From: Mangifera indica
Taxonomy: Eukaryota > Streptophyta > Magnoliopsida > Sapindales > Anacardiaceae
Length of the DNA stretch: 64,000 nt
Assembly (NCBI RefSeq): GCF_011075055.1
Contig: NC_058140.1
Location: 18,725,945 to 18,789,944, forward strand
Reading direction: 5' to 3'
Under the pieces are notes generated by a model. It saw only the letters and a program-made list of their open reading frames with translations, had not been told where the DNA came from and did no database searches. The translations under genes and the position numbers were made by a program. Shown one piece after another: positions 13,995-24,513 of this stretch. How positions within the stretch are numbered: position 1 is the stretch's first letter; the number at the start of each line of letters is the position of its first letter.

Positions 13995-14498
13995 CGTGAA
14001 TGCGAACAGAAGTGATGAGTTTGACAGTGGTGAGTTTGCGCGTTACGAGGTGAACGGATAAGAAGACTCCACATCACCGGCGCTTTATCTATTTTTCTCC
14101 CTCAGTTAAGCTGAAAGCAGAGTCTGTAAATTTAATCTGAAGAAAGGAGAATAACAATTTTATTCTTAATTTCAAATTATCTTTTTAATTTCTGCCACGT
14201 TGTAAAAACACGTAAGAAAAAAAGTCAAACTCCGTGGTGGGACACACTCACCTCACGCCAACCACACGATTTTCTTATACCGGCATATCTTCCTAAAATA
14301 CCCATTATTATTACTAAAATTACCATTTTCCGTGCAATCACAATTCAAAAACAAACCATTCAAACATCTCTACAAGGGCAATTTAGACCCTGTGATGTCC
14401 CCATTTAAATTTGAATCTTTCAAGTTTCAACCATCCTAGAACTGTTCAGCATTTTACAGCAAAACTGAAAAAAAAAAAAAATTAATCAGAATTTAGCC
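13995..14498. promoter_or_regulatory. Divergent promoter region between PHYLLO and ZIP
   Basis: The 504 bp separating the two ATGs must hold both promoters and 5' leaders. I see AT-rich stretches and an ACGT core (AACACGTAAG near 14210). I see no clear TATA box and no palindromic zinc-deficiency element (RTGTCGACAY), which many zinc-regulated plant ZIP genes carry. Confidence 0.5.
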
Positions 14499-15624
14499 AT
14501 GGCTAGTTACCCTAAACTTGAAGCTCTATGTATCTTCCTTCTCTTTCTCTCGTTTGCATTGCCATCTACGGCTGAGCAACGACAGAGACAATGTGAGTCA
14601 AAATACAAAGGACGATGCCACAACAAGGCACAAGCGTTAAATTTGAAAATAATCGCCACTGTTTCAATTCTAGTTGCCAGCATGCTCGGCGTTTGTCTTC
14701 CTCTGTTTACACGCACCGTGCCGGCTTTCCACCCCGATAAAGATTTGTTTTTAGTGGTTAAAGCCTTTGCTTCGGGTGTGATACTAGCAACCGGTTACAT
14801 GCACGTGTTGCCGGATTCTTTTGATGACTTGAAATCTCCGTGTTTGAATGAAAATCCTTGGAAGAAGTTTCCTTTCACCACTTTTGTGGCAATGCTATCG
14901 GCCCTTATGACGCTTATGGTGGACTCGTTTGCAATGAGTTATTGCACGAAGCATACTAGTAAGGTTGATATTAATGAGAGAGGAGTATTATCAAATACTG
15001 TTGAAGATGGACATGGAAAATTCAGTAAGAATGTGGATGAAATGGATGAAAAAAGTTCTGAATTGTTGAGGAATCGGGTTGTGGCTCAGGTACTGGAAAT
15101 GGGAATTGTAGTGCACTCAGTGGTAATTGGTGTGGCAATGGGGGCCTCAAATAATCCTTGCACCATAAGGCCACTTATTGCCGCTCTTTGCTTCCATCAA
15201 CTCTTCGAAGGATTGGGCGTTGGTGGCTGCTTACTACAAGTGAGTCATCTCTCCTAACTCTCACTTTTAATATACATGTTTCTAAATTAATGTGAATTTG
15301 ATTATCATTAATCAGGCTGAATATGGAAGAAAGATGAAAGCAATGATGGTGTTATTCTTCTCGGGCACAACTCCAATTGGGATCGTGCTGGGAATTGGTT
15401 TGTCAAATCATGTATACAGTGAAACAAGTCCCACTGCTCTGATTGTGGTTGGTTTGTTGAATGCTTGCTCTGCTGGGTTACTGAATTATATGGCATTGGT
15501 CGATCTGTTGGCTGCTGATTTTATGGGGCCTAAACTACAAGCAAGTCCGAAGCTCCAGATGTGGGCATATGTTGCTGTTCTTCTAGGTGTTGGCGGCATG
15601 TCATTGATGGCCAAATGGGCTTAG
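14499..15624 (+). CDS. ZIP-family zinc/iron transporter, two exons, intact
   Basis: Exons 14499-15239 and 15316-15624 with a 76-bp GT-AG intron give 349 residues, the usual plant ZIP length. Residues 1-25 form a signal-peptide-like hydrophobic start. The ZIP core follows: first transmembrane segments around IIATVSILVASMLGVCLPLF and FASGVILATGYMHVLPDSF, then transmembrane 4 with HSVVIGVAMGAS and transmembrane 5 with HQLFEGLGVGGC, which hold the His/Glu metal-site residues of the family. Exon 2 carries the last three membrane segments and ends GGMSLMAKWA. The cytoplasmic loop between segments 3 and 4 is unusual: it has only one HG pair (EDGHGK) instead of a His-rich run. By family it imports Zn, Fe or related divalent metals across the plasma membrane. 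It is head-to-head with PHYLLO, and its exon 2 is the source of three downstream copies. Confidence 0.93.
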
Positions 15625-16134
15625 TACATCATTCTCATATATACCCAAACCTTAGTAATTTTTTAAAAAGAAAAATCATCTTAATTATATGGATATTTTT
15701 CTAATGAACTATCTACTTTAGGAATTAGTGATATAACACTCTATCAATTTAGTGTATGAATGTGGTAATAAATTTCAGTGTTAATAGTTTTCAGAAGAAA
15801 AGCAAATATGTAGTCTAACCCTTATATAATGATAATTAGACCATGGGCTTTTATTTTGAATTGTTTATATGTGTCATATAAAAAAGCAAGTATGATTGGA
15901 TTTGCATTGTTATTTCTATGAATTTTTTTAATCTAACCTCTCATCTGTAATATTATAGTGCCATGCTGTCATGTGACCATTTGGCAATCTAATGAAGGGC
16001 AATCAAAAGATCAAAGTCTCTTTAATTTGTAACAAGCTCATCATTTTATTTATTGCTTAAGAAATCAGCTGCAGAACTTCTCAAGGGTCTGGCTTATTGA
16101 GAAATTTTAATCATATAATTACACTAGCAAAACC

Positions 16135-16568
16135 TTAATTTCCATGCTCTTGTTTTGCTTCTTGATGTTCAAAGACAGTTCCCAGGGTTGAAGGTGACCA
16201 ATTCTCATCAAGGCATACGCACCAAGTATCTTGGCAAGTGCAGTTTATGCATTTTTCACAAACATGGATGCAGTCTTCCGTTACCTTGCATCGAAATGAA
16301 ATCACGTTCCTCCCTTCTGCTGCCATCTTTGAATCTGCAAGAACTTCAATTTTCAACTTAACATTGCTAACTTTTATTTAATATGAAAAGAAACATCAGT
16401 TTATTACAAAAACATTCCTTGATTATGTAACCAACTAATATTACTTTAATAAAATAAGTTAATGATGGATTAATCCATTTCTATAAGGGATAGAAATCAC
16501 TAACAAGATGCCATCATCACAAGCATGACCAAGACTAGAAAAACCAACTTAGATGAAGATTTCTCCAT
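16135..16568 (-). CDS. Small secreted cysteine-rich peptide, copy A (two exons)
   Basis: Exon 1 is 16568-16505 and exon 2 is 16334-16135, joined across a 170-bp intron (donor GTTAGT, acceptor TTGCAG). The product is 87 residues. Residues 1-21, MEKSSSKLVFLVLVMLVMMAS, are a typical signal peptide written here as KLVFLVLVMLVMMA for the hydrophobic core. The mature part carries eight cysteines spaced C-x5-C-x3-C-x2-C-x2-C-x1-C-x4-C-x1-C, then an acidic, Cys-free tail ending at TAA. A TATA-like sequence lies near 16634-16641, about 70 bp upstream of the ATG. The gene converges on ZIP, whose stop is 510 bp away. I do not recognise the exact family. The architecture is that of plant defensin-like or thionin-like secreted peptides, whose roles are defence or signalling. 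Function here is unknown. Confidence 0.72.
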
Positions 16569-17448
16569 TGTTGAACTATAGTAGTGGATATAATACGTAT
16601 ATATCTTCTTGTACTAGGACTACTCGGGAACTGATTATATAGATGAACATGAAACTGCATAATTAATCCAATAACAAATCTAATCCTTAGATGGAATTGT
16701 ATTAAGTGTAAGTTGTGTTCATTAAATGAATATGCATGCATAACTTGGTAAATTCTTAAATGTGAAAAATGATAAATATTAAGCACAAACAAACTTTCCA
16801 TAACAAAGTGGGTTATGATAAATATTAAACACAAATAAACTTTCCATAACAAAATGGGTTATTATCATAAACCTCCCTTAAGGTTTTAGGTTTTCTCAAG
16901 TTGCTCCCACACAAATAAAAAATTCCCAAAAAACTCAGCTGGCAATTCCCTTTTCATTGTGCGCCACTCCTGGTCCTAGTTAATAATAACGAGAAAGGAA
17001 AAAAAGTATGAAAATACACTAGTATTATAGGATGAAATGTAAAAATCACATTTGTTAAAATAAAACCGTAAAATTCATATATGAAAAAAATATGAAATGT
17101 GTATATGCAGATTTAATATGTCAAATCTTTGATCCGCCTCTAGTTAAAACCTAACACCTTTTAGAATGTGTTTCAATAAATAGAACATCCTCATTTAGCA
17201 CATTATTAGCACATGAAGTTGCCCCAAATAACAAATCTCTAACTATTGATTCAGAACTCAAAACTCATGCTTCCACTCTAAATTCCCAACATGATTTGAT
17301 TTTGTGATCTTAATGAAATTTTTTTTTATATATTAGTTTATTCAATAGTTTTCATGAGAGAAGAAACAAGTTTTGTTGTTTAAAAGTTGTCCAAAATTTA
17401 AAATTTTGAATATGTTGCATATATATCTAGGAAACATGTAAACTAAGT

Positions 17449-18330
17449 TATTTTTAAGCGAAAAGGACTATTTCCCACCCAACTTTTAGGCTATTCTCAA
17501 ACCTATACTCATGAGAGATGAAAAACGCCTATTTCCACTTATGGACAAATTTTTGTCAATTTTTTTTGTTAAAGGAAGGGGTAAAATAGTCATTTTATTA
17601 TTTATATTAAAAATTATAAAGTTTATTACTTTTCACCCCCCTTAGATTTTAGAAACTAAAATTTCACATTTACCTAAAGTTTTTAAACTTTGAAAAGTAA
17701 CATTTTCACCCCCAAACCTAGGGTTTTCATATTTTTCAAAATGCAGCCGCCCCCCATAACTTTCAAAAATAGCAGTTTCACCCCCATTCTTCAACTTCAT
17801 CTTCGACCTCCTCTTTCTCGTGGTGCGATGGTGGTGGTGAGATGAAAAGGTCTCTCTTCGTTGCTCCACCCAGACAACGCTTCGTCTTCCTTCGTCGCTA
17901 GTCGCGTCATCCAGGCGCGACAAAGAAGTGTCATCTTTCGTTTGTTCTTCTAGATCTAGACGATGTTTTGTCGTCAAGATCTAGACGACGAAGGGTCATC
18001 CTTCATCGTCCTTTGTAGTCAGAGATGGGAGATCGATGGAATGCGTCGGTCGTCGGTGGTGGCCGAAGAAGGAAGCAAACCCTAGGGGTGAAATCTAAAT
18101 TTTTTAAACTTTAAGGATGGGTTGAGGTGTTAGTTTTTAAAACCTGGAGGGGAGAAATGGTAAACTTTTAAAGTTTATAGGTAAATTGACGATTTTACCC
18201 CTGTTCCTAACTAAAAATTTGGACGACAGTTTGGTCATGAGTGGGAGTTTGAGTTTTTCATCTCCCGTGGGTGTGAGTTTAAAATTGGGCTAACAGTTGG
18301 GTGGGAAATAGTCCTTTTTCCTATTTTTAA
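17449..18330. mobile_element. Mutator-like non-autonomous element 1 (in unit A only)
   Basis: Element 17458-18321 (864 bp) flanked by a perfect 9-bp target duplication TATTTTTAA (17449-17457, 18322-18330). The ends are inverted repeats: AAAAGGACTATTTCCCACCC on the left and GGGTGGGAAATAGTCC on the right. The interior has GC-rich pieces (GTCGTC-type repeats, CCTAGGG) and no transposase. The 9-bp duplication points to the Mutator superfamily. The matching places in units B, C and D lack it and read GTTATTTTTTATTGATTTG. Confidence 0.88.
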
Positions 18331-18700
18331 TTGATTTGTTGTTATAATTTATTAAACTTATATTTCAATTAGCACATTGAAAATAGGTGGTTTAAGCATA
18401 ATTTAGGAATGAGTTAGGGCCAACTTTAGAGATAGTTTCTTAACTTCTAACAGATTTTAGATATAGAAATCATGACTAATAACTGTTCAAACACACTTAA
18501 CAAGCAGTATAAATCCGGATAAAGTTGCATTGAAGATATACTTAGTGATAACTAGACCACCAGATATACCCTTTTAAACCAATATTGCATTGAGTATATG
18601 TGATCATAGACTTGAAACACCAACAGTCGGTGAAAGTCTGAAAGAAAACTGGCAAAAAACAGCATCTCTTTGGAAGAGAATTTAGCAATTCAATAGGTTT

Positions 18701-20721
18701 CATGTTAATAAGGTTTGGAACTGGTTTTTTAGTAAATAAATGGCTAAACATAAAATAGTCTAGAAACGATGTCGTATCATTTGATATAAAATCTATGTTG
18801 CACACCACTATATAAGACTTGTTGAGTATATAGATGAAAATATATATATATATATAAAATAAAATGTGTTTCTCTGTTCCTCTCTCTATCTGTTCTATGT
18901 CCTTTCCTTCTTTTTGATTCTAGATTTTCTTTCTCTGTGTGCTCTTTATCTTCATCTTCTAATTCAATTAGTTCAGTCCACATCAATTGGTATTAGAGCG
19001 GTGATCCTCCACCATGGCTGAAGAAAAAGACCAAAAGTTTAAATAGGAAATGTTCCTGTATCTACAAAAAGCATTGCAAGAATCAAAGATATGTTTCAAT
19101 AAGTTACCAACGGAGTCCTTTGATGTTTCTCATAGGTTGCTAATGGAGTCCTTTGACGAGATCAACAACTTAATTAAAGGTTTGAGTCAGACATCTATTG
19201 AAATTTCTGAACAAAAATTTGACCTAGAGGAATTAGAACCAATTATTGAAATTTTTGAACAAATAGATGTCGTTTTTTATGATCTTGTTCAAACTACTCT
19301 CTATGCTAATTCTAATTCAACCGCTGAGTTCACTATTAATGATAATGATGAAAGGGACAAGATTCTAGATTTGGTAGTTATGGCTATTGTGGGGAATGCA
19401 CATTAGGAGAATAAACTGTTAGAAGTCGATAAGATTCCTGTGGTTGATCCTTTAGGCAAACTTGGCCTGGAAGCAGATTTAGGTCTTGTGGTTGATGCTT
19501 ATTTGGAAACACTAGTTGTTAGTGATCCTGCCACATATGAAATTCAACATGTTTAGGAGGAGACTATTATTGATGACTTGTGTTGTGACAATCAAGAAAT
19601 AACCACAATCAAATTGAATGATACTTATGAGATTCTTGACAAAGCCCTTCCTAAAGTTCCTGTCATTTTTAGAGAGACAACAACCAAACCTCCTACTGTT
19701 GAGTTAGGAACTTCTATCATTGGTGAAAATTTTCCACTTGTAGAAACAGAAGCAAGAACCCAAAATTCTCTGATTCTTCTCCTATCAATAGGACTAAGGT
19801 GAACAATGAAGTTGAGAATAGTTTTGTTGGAATTGATGACTCAAGACTAGAAACAATTATTGGATTTCCTTCTATGGTGTCAAAAGAGAAAGCAACAACT
19901 TTGACAAGTGATGACTCTAGCCTAAAATCCAAAGTCTGGAAACGAGGCACCCGATGTGTTGACAACCAAATGATCATCGTTAACAATGCAATCGCAGAAT
20001 TTGGTATAAATGACTCCAAAGAAGAGGGAAGAACATCTATTGTTCTTGTTAGCATAATTGTTACACTTAAGTGGGTTGCATCAATTAAGAATGTTGTTAA
20101 ACCAAATGTGGAATTTTCTTACAAGGCTAAGTCATTTGGAAAGCATTGTTTAACTTCACTAGTGCCTAGGAGATAAGGTTTCTGCACATGCAAGTCATAA
20201 TCTGGTGTTTGAGATTCAAGCAACAATTCTCTATACATCTAAGAAGATCAAAGGGTCATATGTGGAAAGAAATTGTTGGTCACATGGTTAATGTTTTGTT
20301 CTAATGGGATGTTGGATGTCTGACAATTATGTTGAAGATAACATCCTCATTTACTTGGAGAAACCTACGTGATGGCTCAAAGAGACTTCACCTCTCGAAA
20401 CTCTTCCTTGAGGACAAGAAAGCTTGAAGAATGGGGAATTGATATAGTTTGGAACTGGTTTTTCAGTAAATAAATAGGTGAACATAAAATAGTCTAGAAA
20501 CAATGTCATATCATTTGATATAGAGTGTATGTTGCACGTCACTATATAAGGTTTGCTAAGTGTATTGATGAAGAAAAGGAAAAAATATAATAAAACGTGT
20601 TTCTTTGTTCCTCTCCCTATCTTTTCTATATCTTGTCCTTCTCCTTGATTTTAGATTTCCTTTCTCTGTGTGCTCTTTATCTTCATTTTCTTATTCAATT
20701 ACTTCAATTTAGATCACATGT
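18701..20721 (+). mobile_element. Non-autonomous LTR retrotransposon, copy 2 (carried by the duplication)
   Basis: 5' LTR 18706-18980, internal 18981-20439, 3' LTR 20440-20716, with the same CATGT duplication (18701-18705, 20717-20721) as copy 1. Here the primer-binding-like site reads TTGGTATTAGAGC, 11 of 12 matches to the initiator-Met tRNA site. Position, target duplication and two internal stops are shared with copy 1. This is therefore one insertion copied with its host DNA, not a second transposition. Confidence 0.9.
19014..19802 (+). pseudogene. Decayed unidentified ORF of the LTR element (copy 2)
   Basis: Matches the copy 1 frame from MAEEKDQKFK onward. It has a private TAG nine codons in (about 19044) and shares with copy 1 the TAG stops at about 19404 and 19554. 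The TAA that copy 1 carries at about 7555 is TAT (Tyr) here, so that stop arose after the duplication. No domain is recognised. Confidence 0.6.
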
Positions 20722-23260
20722 TGAACCTGAAATCTAATTAAGGGCACTAAACTTTAAATAATATTTCCAAGCTTCTACAGTTACATTAGTGAAACCTCAT
20801 CAATGCAAAGTAATTAGAATTATCAACGACAAACAATTACCAGGAAAAAGGGTATACTAGTTCCATGGGATCAGAGCCAAAATCTCCTGTGACCATTGAA
20901 GTAGCATTCACACATACCTACAAAATTTGGGGATATAACAAGTTTAAAGGTGTCGGCAAGGAATGAGATGATTAATTATTCAGAGCATTTGGTACCAAAG
21001 TCCAGTTGTCAAATCTTCAAAGCCAACCATATGGATTACTAGATAAGACAAAATAAATGGTAAACCAAAAAGTTAAGAATACCACGTAAATATCCAAGCA
21101 AAAAGCTATCATGAACTTGGTTAGATAGCAACTGTCCAATTAAAATCTTGCAAGAGGCCTCTGCATGAAATAAAATGGACTAACTTTCTTCATAATGAAT
21201 TGAGCATGTGCTCATGTAAACAAGATCAAATTTTCAGAAGAGAAAAATACCCTTTAAACGTGAAAAGAGATGGCATCTGCAGATCCAGCACAATATTGAA
21301 AAGCAAGTGATAATGCAGGTTCAAAATTTGTAATATGGTATTCTACTCAACACAATTATTGTTAGTCCTACCTCAATTAAGGTCAACCCACTGTATGAAA
21401 ATTATTGGGAGTAAAATTAAAATAAAAACATTGATGCCAAAAAAAAATCACTAACTGACTTCACTTTTATCCTTTACCATATTAAGCTTTCTGAGAGCAG
21501 ATTTTATGTATCTGGAGTTGCATCCCTCTGTAGCAGGCCATAAATGACAGCTGGCCTGGAATGGAACATAACTATCATGATCATAATATTGACTATGGTT
21601 ATAGAAGTAATAGGAACAAGCAAATTCAAAAGCCTTTTTGTTAACATAGATCAGTTTAAACAAACTTGACTAATTCAGAATTCAAACAATCTTATACAAC
21701 TTTTAAAAACAAAAGAGAGAGAACTACAAATGTGTGTGTGTGCTCGCATGTGCCTAGCCTCCCACTACACTGAACAAAGTTGGAAATCTACTAAGGCTCT
21801 AACACATTGGATTGAATGCCTAATAAACAACAACATAAAGTGTCCAGTGGCATCTCATCTTGAGTAAGGGTGAGTTGTTACAGGACAAATCACAGTTTCA
21901 TTCCCACTCAAGAGGAGATAAGAAAAGCTTCAATTGCTGAATAATTGAGATTACTGATACAGCAAAGTATTTTCAAAATATAACTCAAGGAGAACCATGT
22001 TAGAAAATTTTATAAAAGACCAAGCTAAACACAAACATTGGATAGGCAATGATCCAAAAGATACAAAAGCATGAGTTGTCATCCACCCAAGACATATTTA
22101 AGTTGATCATAAGGCGGTCAAGAGTATTAAAGATAAATTTTTTATAGCAAACATCAATATCAAATTTAAATTGTTTTTACCTAATAACGGTATCCTTTTA
22201 ATCCAAAGAGCTGAATTCTATTTTGTAGAGAATTAGTAAAATCCTCAAAGGAACTACACTAGCATGATGCAAGATAACAACCATGAGTACCTGGCATAAA
22301 GATGACTCATAAGATTGAAGGGCCTGCTTGAATGTACAATGCAGCGCATCACCCCATGCAAGTGTTGCTGCTAAGATAGAAATATCCTCATGCTCATTTA
22401 ATTCTATCGGTTGAAACAATTATCTCATATTCATAAGCACATAGCATTGTGGTGTTTCTATTGGCTGAAGCTCCAAAAGAAAATAAACACCAAAAAGCAA
22501 TCACACATATTTCACAAAGTTAGAAGATGATCATAATCACAGCTCAAATACATGTACAAGCATTACAGAGCTGTATAAATTGACATTCAGATTGATGCAA
22601 GTGTGCCTGTGGAACAAAGAAGTGAAAAGAACCAGCCTCATGCTTCATGGAAGATGACTTCAAGTCACAATTACAATCCATGAAACCACAAGTTGTTACA
22701 GGGATTGAATCATTTGAGAAATATCTGCAGACAAACTACACAGAAATTCTTTAATTTTCAAGTAAAATAAACAAGAAAGCCCTTAAACTAAACAAAAGTT
22801 AACTATGTCCCAGAATTAATACTTGGTAACAAAAATTTAGAAAAAAAAATGTTAGAGGCATTAATAACAAGAAAATCACAATATGGTGTCTTCTTATTTT
22901 ATATACCAATTTTTCACATCTAACAAGGCATCATTTACTGAAGCAACCTTCTAGCTGCTCTTTCAGAAATGGACAATGATATCAAAGTTAGGGAGCTAAA
23001 TCAGACTAGTAATTTGGAGTATATTCTTAGTTAGTAAATACGCGTATTATTCGCGTTGCCTTGTTGAACACGTTTAAAAAAATTTTTAAACCTAAAATAT
23101 ATTAAATACATATTTTACGTATTCTCATATTAAACGTAATTATACGTCATATTTTACGTTTGTGTTAGTGGTTGCTTACTACAAGTGAGTCATCTCTCTT
23201 AACTCTCACTTTTAATATACATGTTTCTAAATTAATGTGAATTTGATTATCATTAATCAG

Positions 23261-23569
23261 GCTGAATATGGAAGAAAGATGAAAGCAATGATGGTGTTAT
23301 TCTTCTCGGGCACAACTCCAATTGGGATCGTGCTGGGAATTGGTTTGTCAAATCATGTATACAGTGAAACAAGTCCCACTGCTCTGATTGTGGTTGGTTT
23401 ATTGAATGCTTGCTCTGCTGGGTTACTGAATTATATGGCATTGGTGGATCTGTTGGCTGCTGATTTTATGGGGCCTAAACTACAAGCAAGTCCGAAGCTC
23501 CAGATGTTGGCATATGTAGCTGTTCTTCTAGGTGTTGGCAGCATGTCATTGATGGCCAAATGGGCTTAG
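23261..23569 (+). pseudogene. Orphan ZIP exon 2, copy B
   Basis: 309 bp matching ZIP exon 2 from its AG acceptor to the TAG stop, with the reading frame open. Two replacements differ from the intact gene: Trp to Leu in QMWAYV and Gly to Ser in GVGGMS. Only about 23 bp of exon 1 precedes the intron, so no full transporter can be made. Any protein would have only the last three membrane segments. Confidence 0.88.
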
Positions 23570-24080
23570 TACATCATTCTCGTACATACCCAAACCTTAG
23601 TAATTTTTTAAAAAGAAAAATCATCTTAATTATATGGATATTTTTCTAATGAACTATCTACTTTAGGAATTAGAGATATAACACTGTCTATCAATTTAGT
23701 GTTGGAATGTGGTAATAAATTTCAGTGTTAATAGTTTACACAAGAAAAGCAAATGTGTAGTCTAACTCTTATATAATGATAATTAGACCATAGGCTTTTA
23801 TTTTGAACTGTTTATATGTGTCATATAAAGCAAGAATGATTGGATTTGCATTGTTATTTCTATGATTTTTTTTCTAATCTAATCCCTCATCTGTAGTATT
23901 ATAGTGTCATTCTGTCATGTGATTATTTGGCAATCTAACGAAGGGCAATCAAAAGATCAAAGTCCCTTTAATTTGTAACAAGCTCATCATTTCATTTATT
24001 GATTAAGAAATCAGCCACACAACTTCTCAAGGGTCTGGCTTATTGACAGATGTTAATCATATAATTACACTTGCAAAATC

Positions 24081-24513
24081 TTAATTTCCATGCTCTTGTT
24101 TTGCTTCTTGATGTTCAAAGACAGTTCCCAGGGTTGAAGGTGACCAGTTTTCATCAAGGCATACACACCAAGTATTTTGGCAAGCGCAGTTTAAGCATTT
24201 TTCACAAACACGGTTGCAGTCTTCCGTTACCTTGCATCGATATGAAATCACCGTCCTCCCTTCTGCTGCCATCTTTGAATCTGCAGAAACTTCAATTTGC
24301 AACTTAACATGCTAACTTTTATTTAATATGAAAATAAACATCAGTTTATTACGTAAACATTCCTAGATTATGTAACTAACTAATATTACTTCAATAAAAT
24401 AAGTAAATGATGGACTAATCTATTTCTATAAGGGATAGAGATCACTAACAAGATTCCATCATCACAAGCATGACCAAGACTAGAAAAACCAACTTGGATG
24501 AAGATTTCTCCAT
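24081..24513 (-). CDS. Small secreted cysteine-rich peptide, copy B
   Basis: Exons 24513-24450 and 24280-24081, intron 169 bp with the same GTTAGT donor and CTGCAG acceptor. 87 residues, all eight cysteines kept. Against copy A I count seven replacements in exon 2 (N/T, F/Y, I/N, H/R, I/L, T/A, D/N), none at a cysteine, and three synonymous changes. In the signal peptide Ala20 is Glu, which puts a charge near the cleavage region and may weaken secretion. The gene appears intact, but expression is unknown. Confidence 0.68.

Larger units (their letters stand above)
15217..18451. repeat. Repeat unit A: ZIP exon 1 end, intron, exon 2 and downstream peptide gene
   Basis: The ancestral copy of a unit found again at 23162-25446 (B), 29069-31314 (C) and 34657-36902 (D). 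It holds the final bases of ZIP exon 1, the 76-bp intron, exon 2, the intergenic spacer, the cysteine-rich peptide gene and about 1.8 kb upstream of that gene. Only unit A contains the MULE-like element at 17458-18321. Similarity to the other units stops at CTTCTAAC (18451). Confidence 0.9.
18614..23161 (-). pseudogene. Duplicated PHYLLO fragment (exons 4-8), non-functional
   Basis: This 4.5-kb segment repeats 6869-11414 in the same orientation with few differences. Exon relics correspond to PHYLLO exon 8 (to about 18669), 7 (20917-20858), 6 (21555-21478), 5 (22407-22291) and 4 (about 22730-22610). It cannot make the enzyme: exons 1-3 and everything after exon 8 are missing. Key splice signals are also damaged: the exon 8 acceptor TTGCAG is TTCCAA, the exon 5 acceptor CAACAG is CAACCG, and the exon 4 donor GTAATC is replaced. 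The segment is joined at 23161/23162 to the end of ZIP exon 1. Confidence 0.9.

Noticed and set aside
13995..14498. Zinc-deficiency response element in the ZIP promoter
   Set aside because: No RTGTCGACAY palindrome was found in the 504-bp intergenic region.
17642..17977. 111-codon minus frame
   Set aside because: Lies wholly inside the MULE-like element and is built of simple GTCGTC-type repeats; no recognisable domain.
18838..18857. TA dinucleotide run in the 5' LTR of copy 2
   Set aside because: An ordinary microsatellite expansion that replaces an A-rich stretch of copy 1.
24071..24307. Plus-strand 78-codon frame repeated at 29950 and 35538
   Set aside because: It is the antisense shadow of the cysteine-rich peptide exon 2; the minus strand has the signal peptide, splice sites and cysteine pattern.
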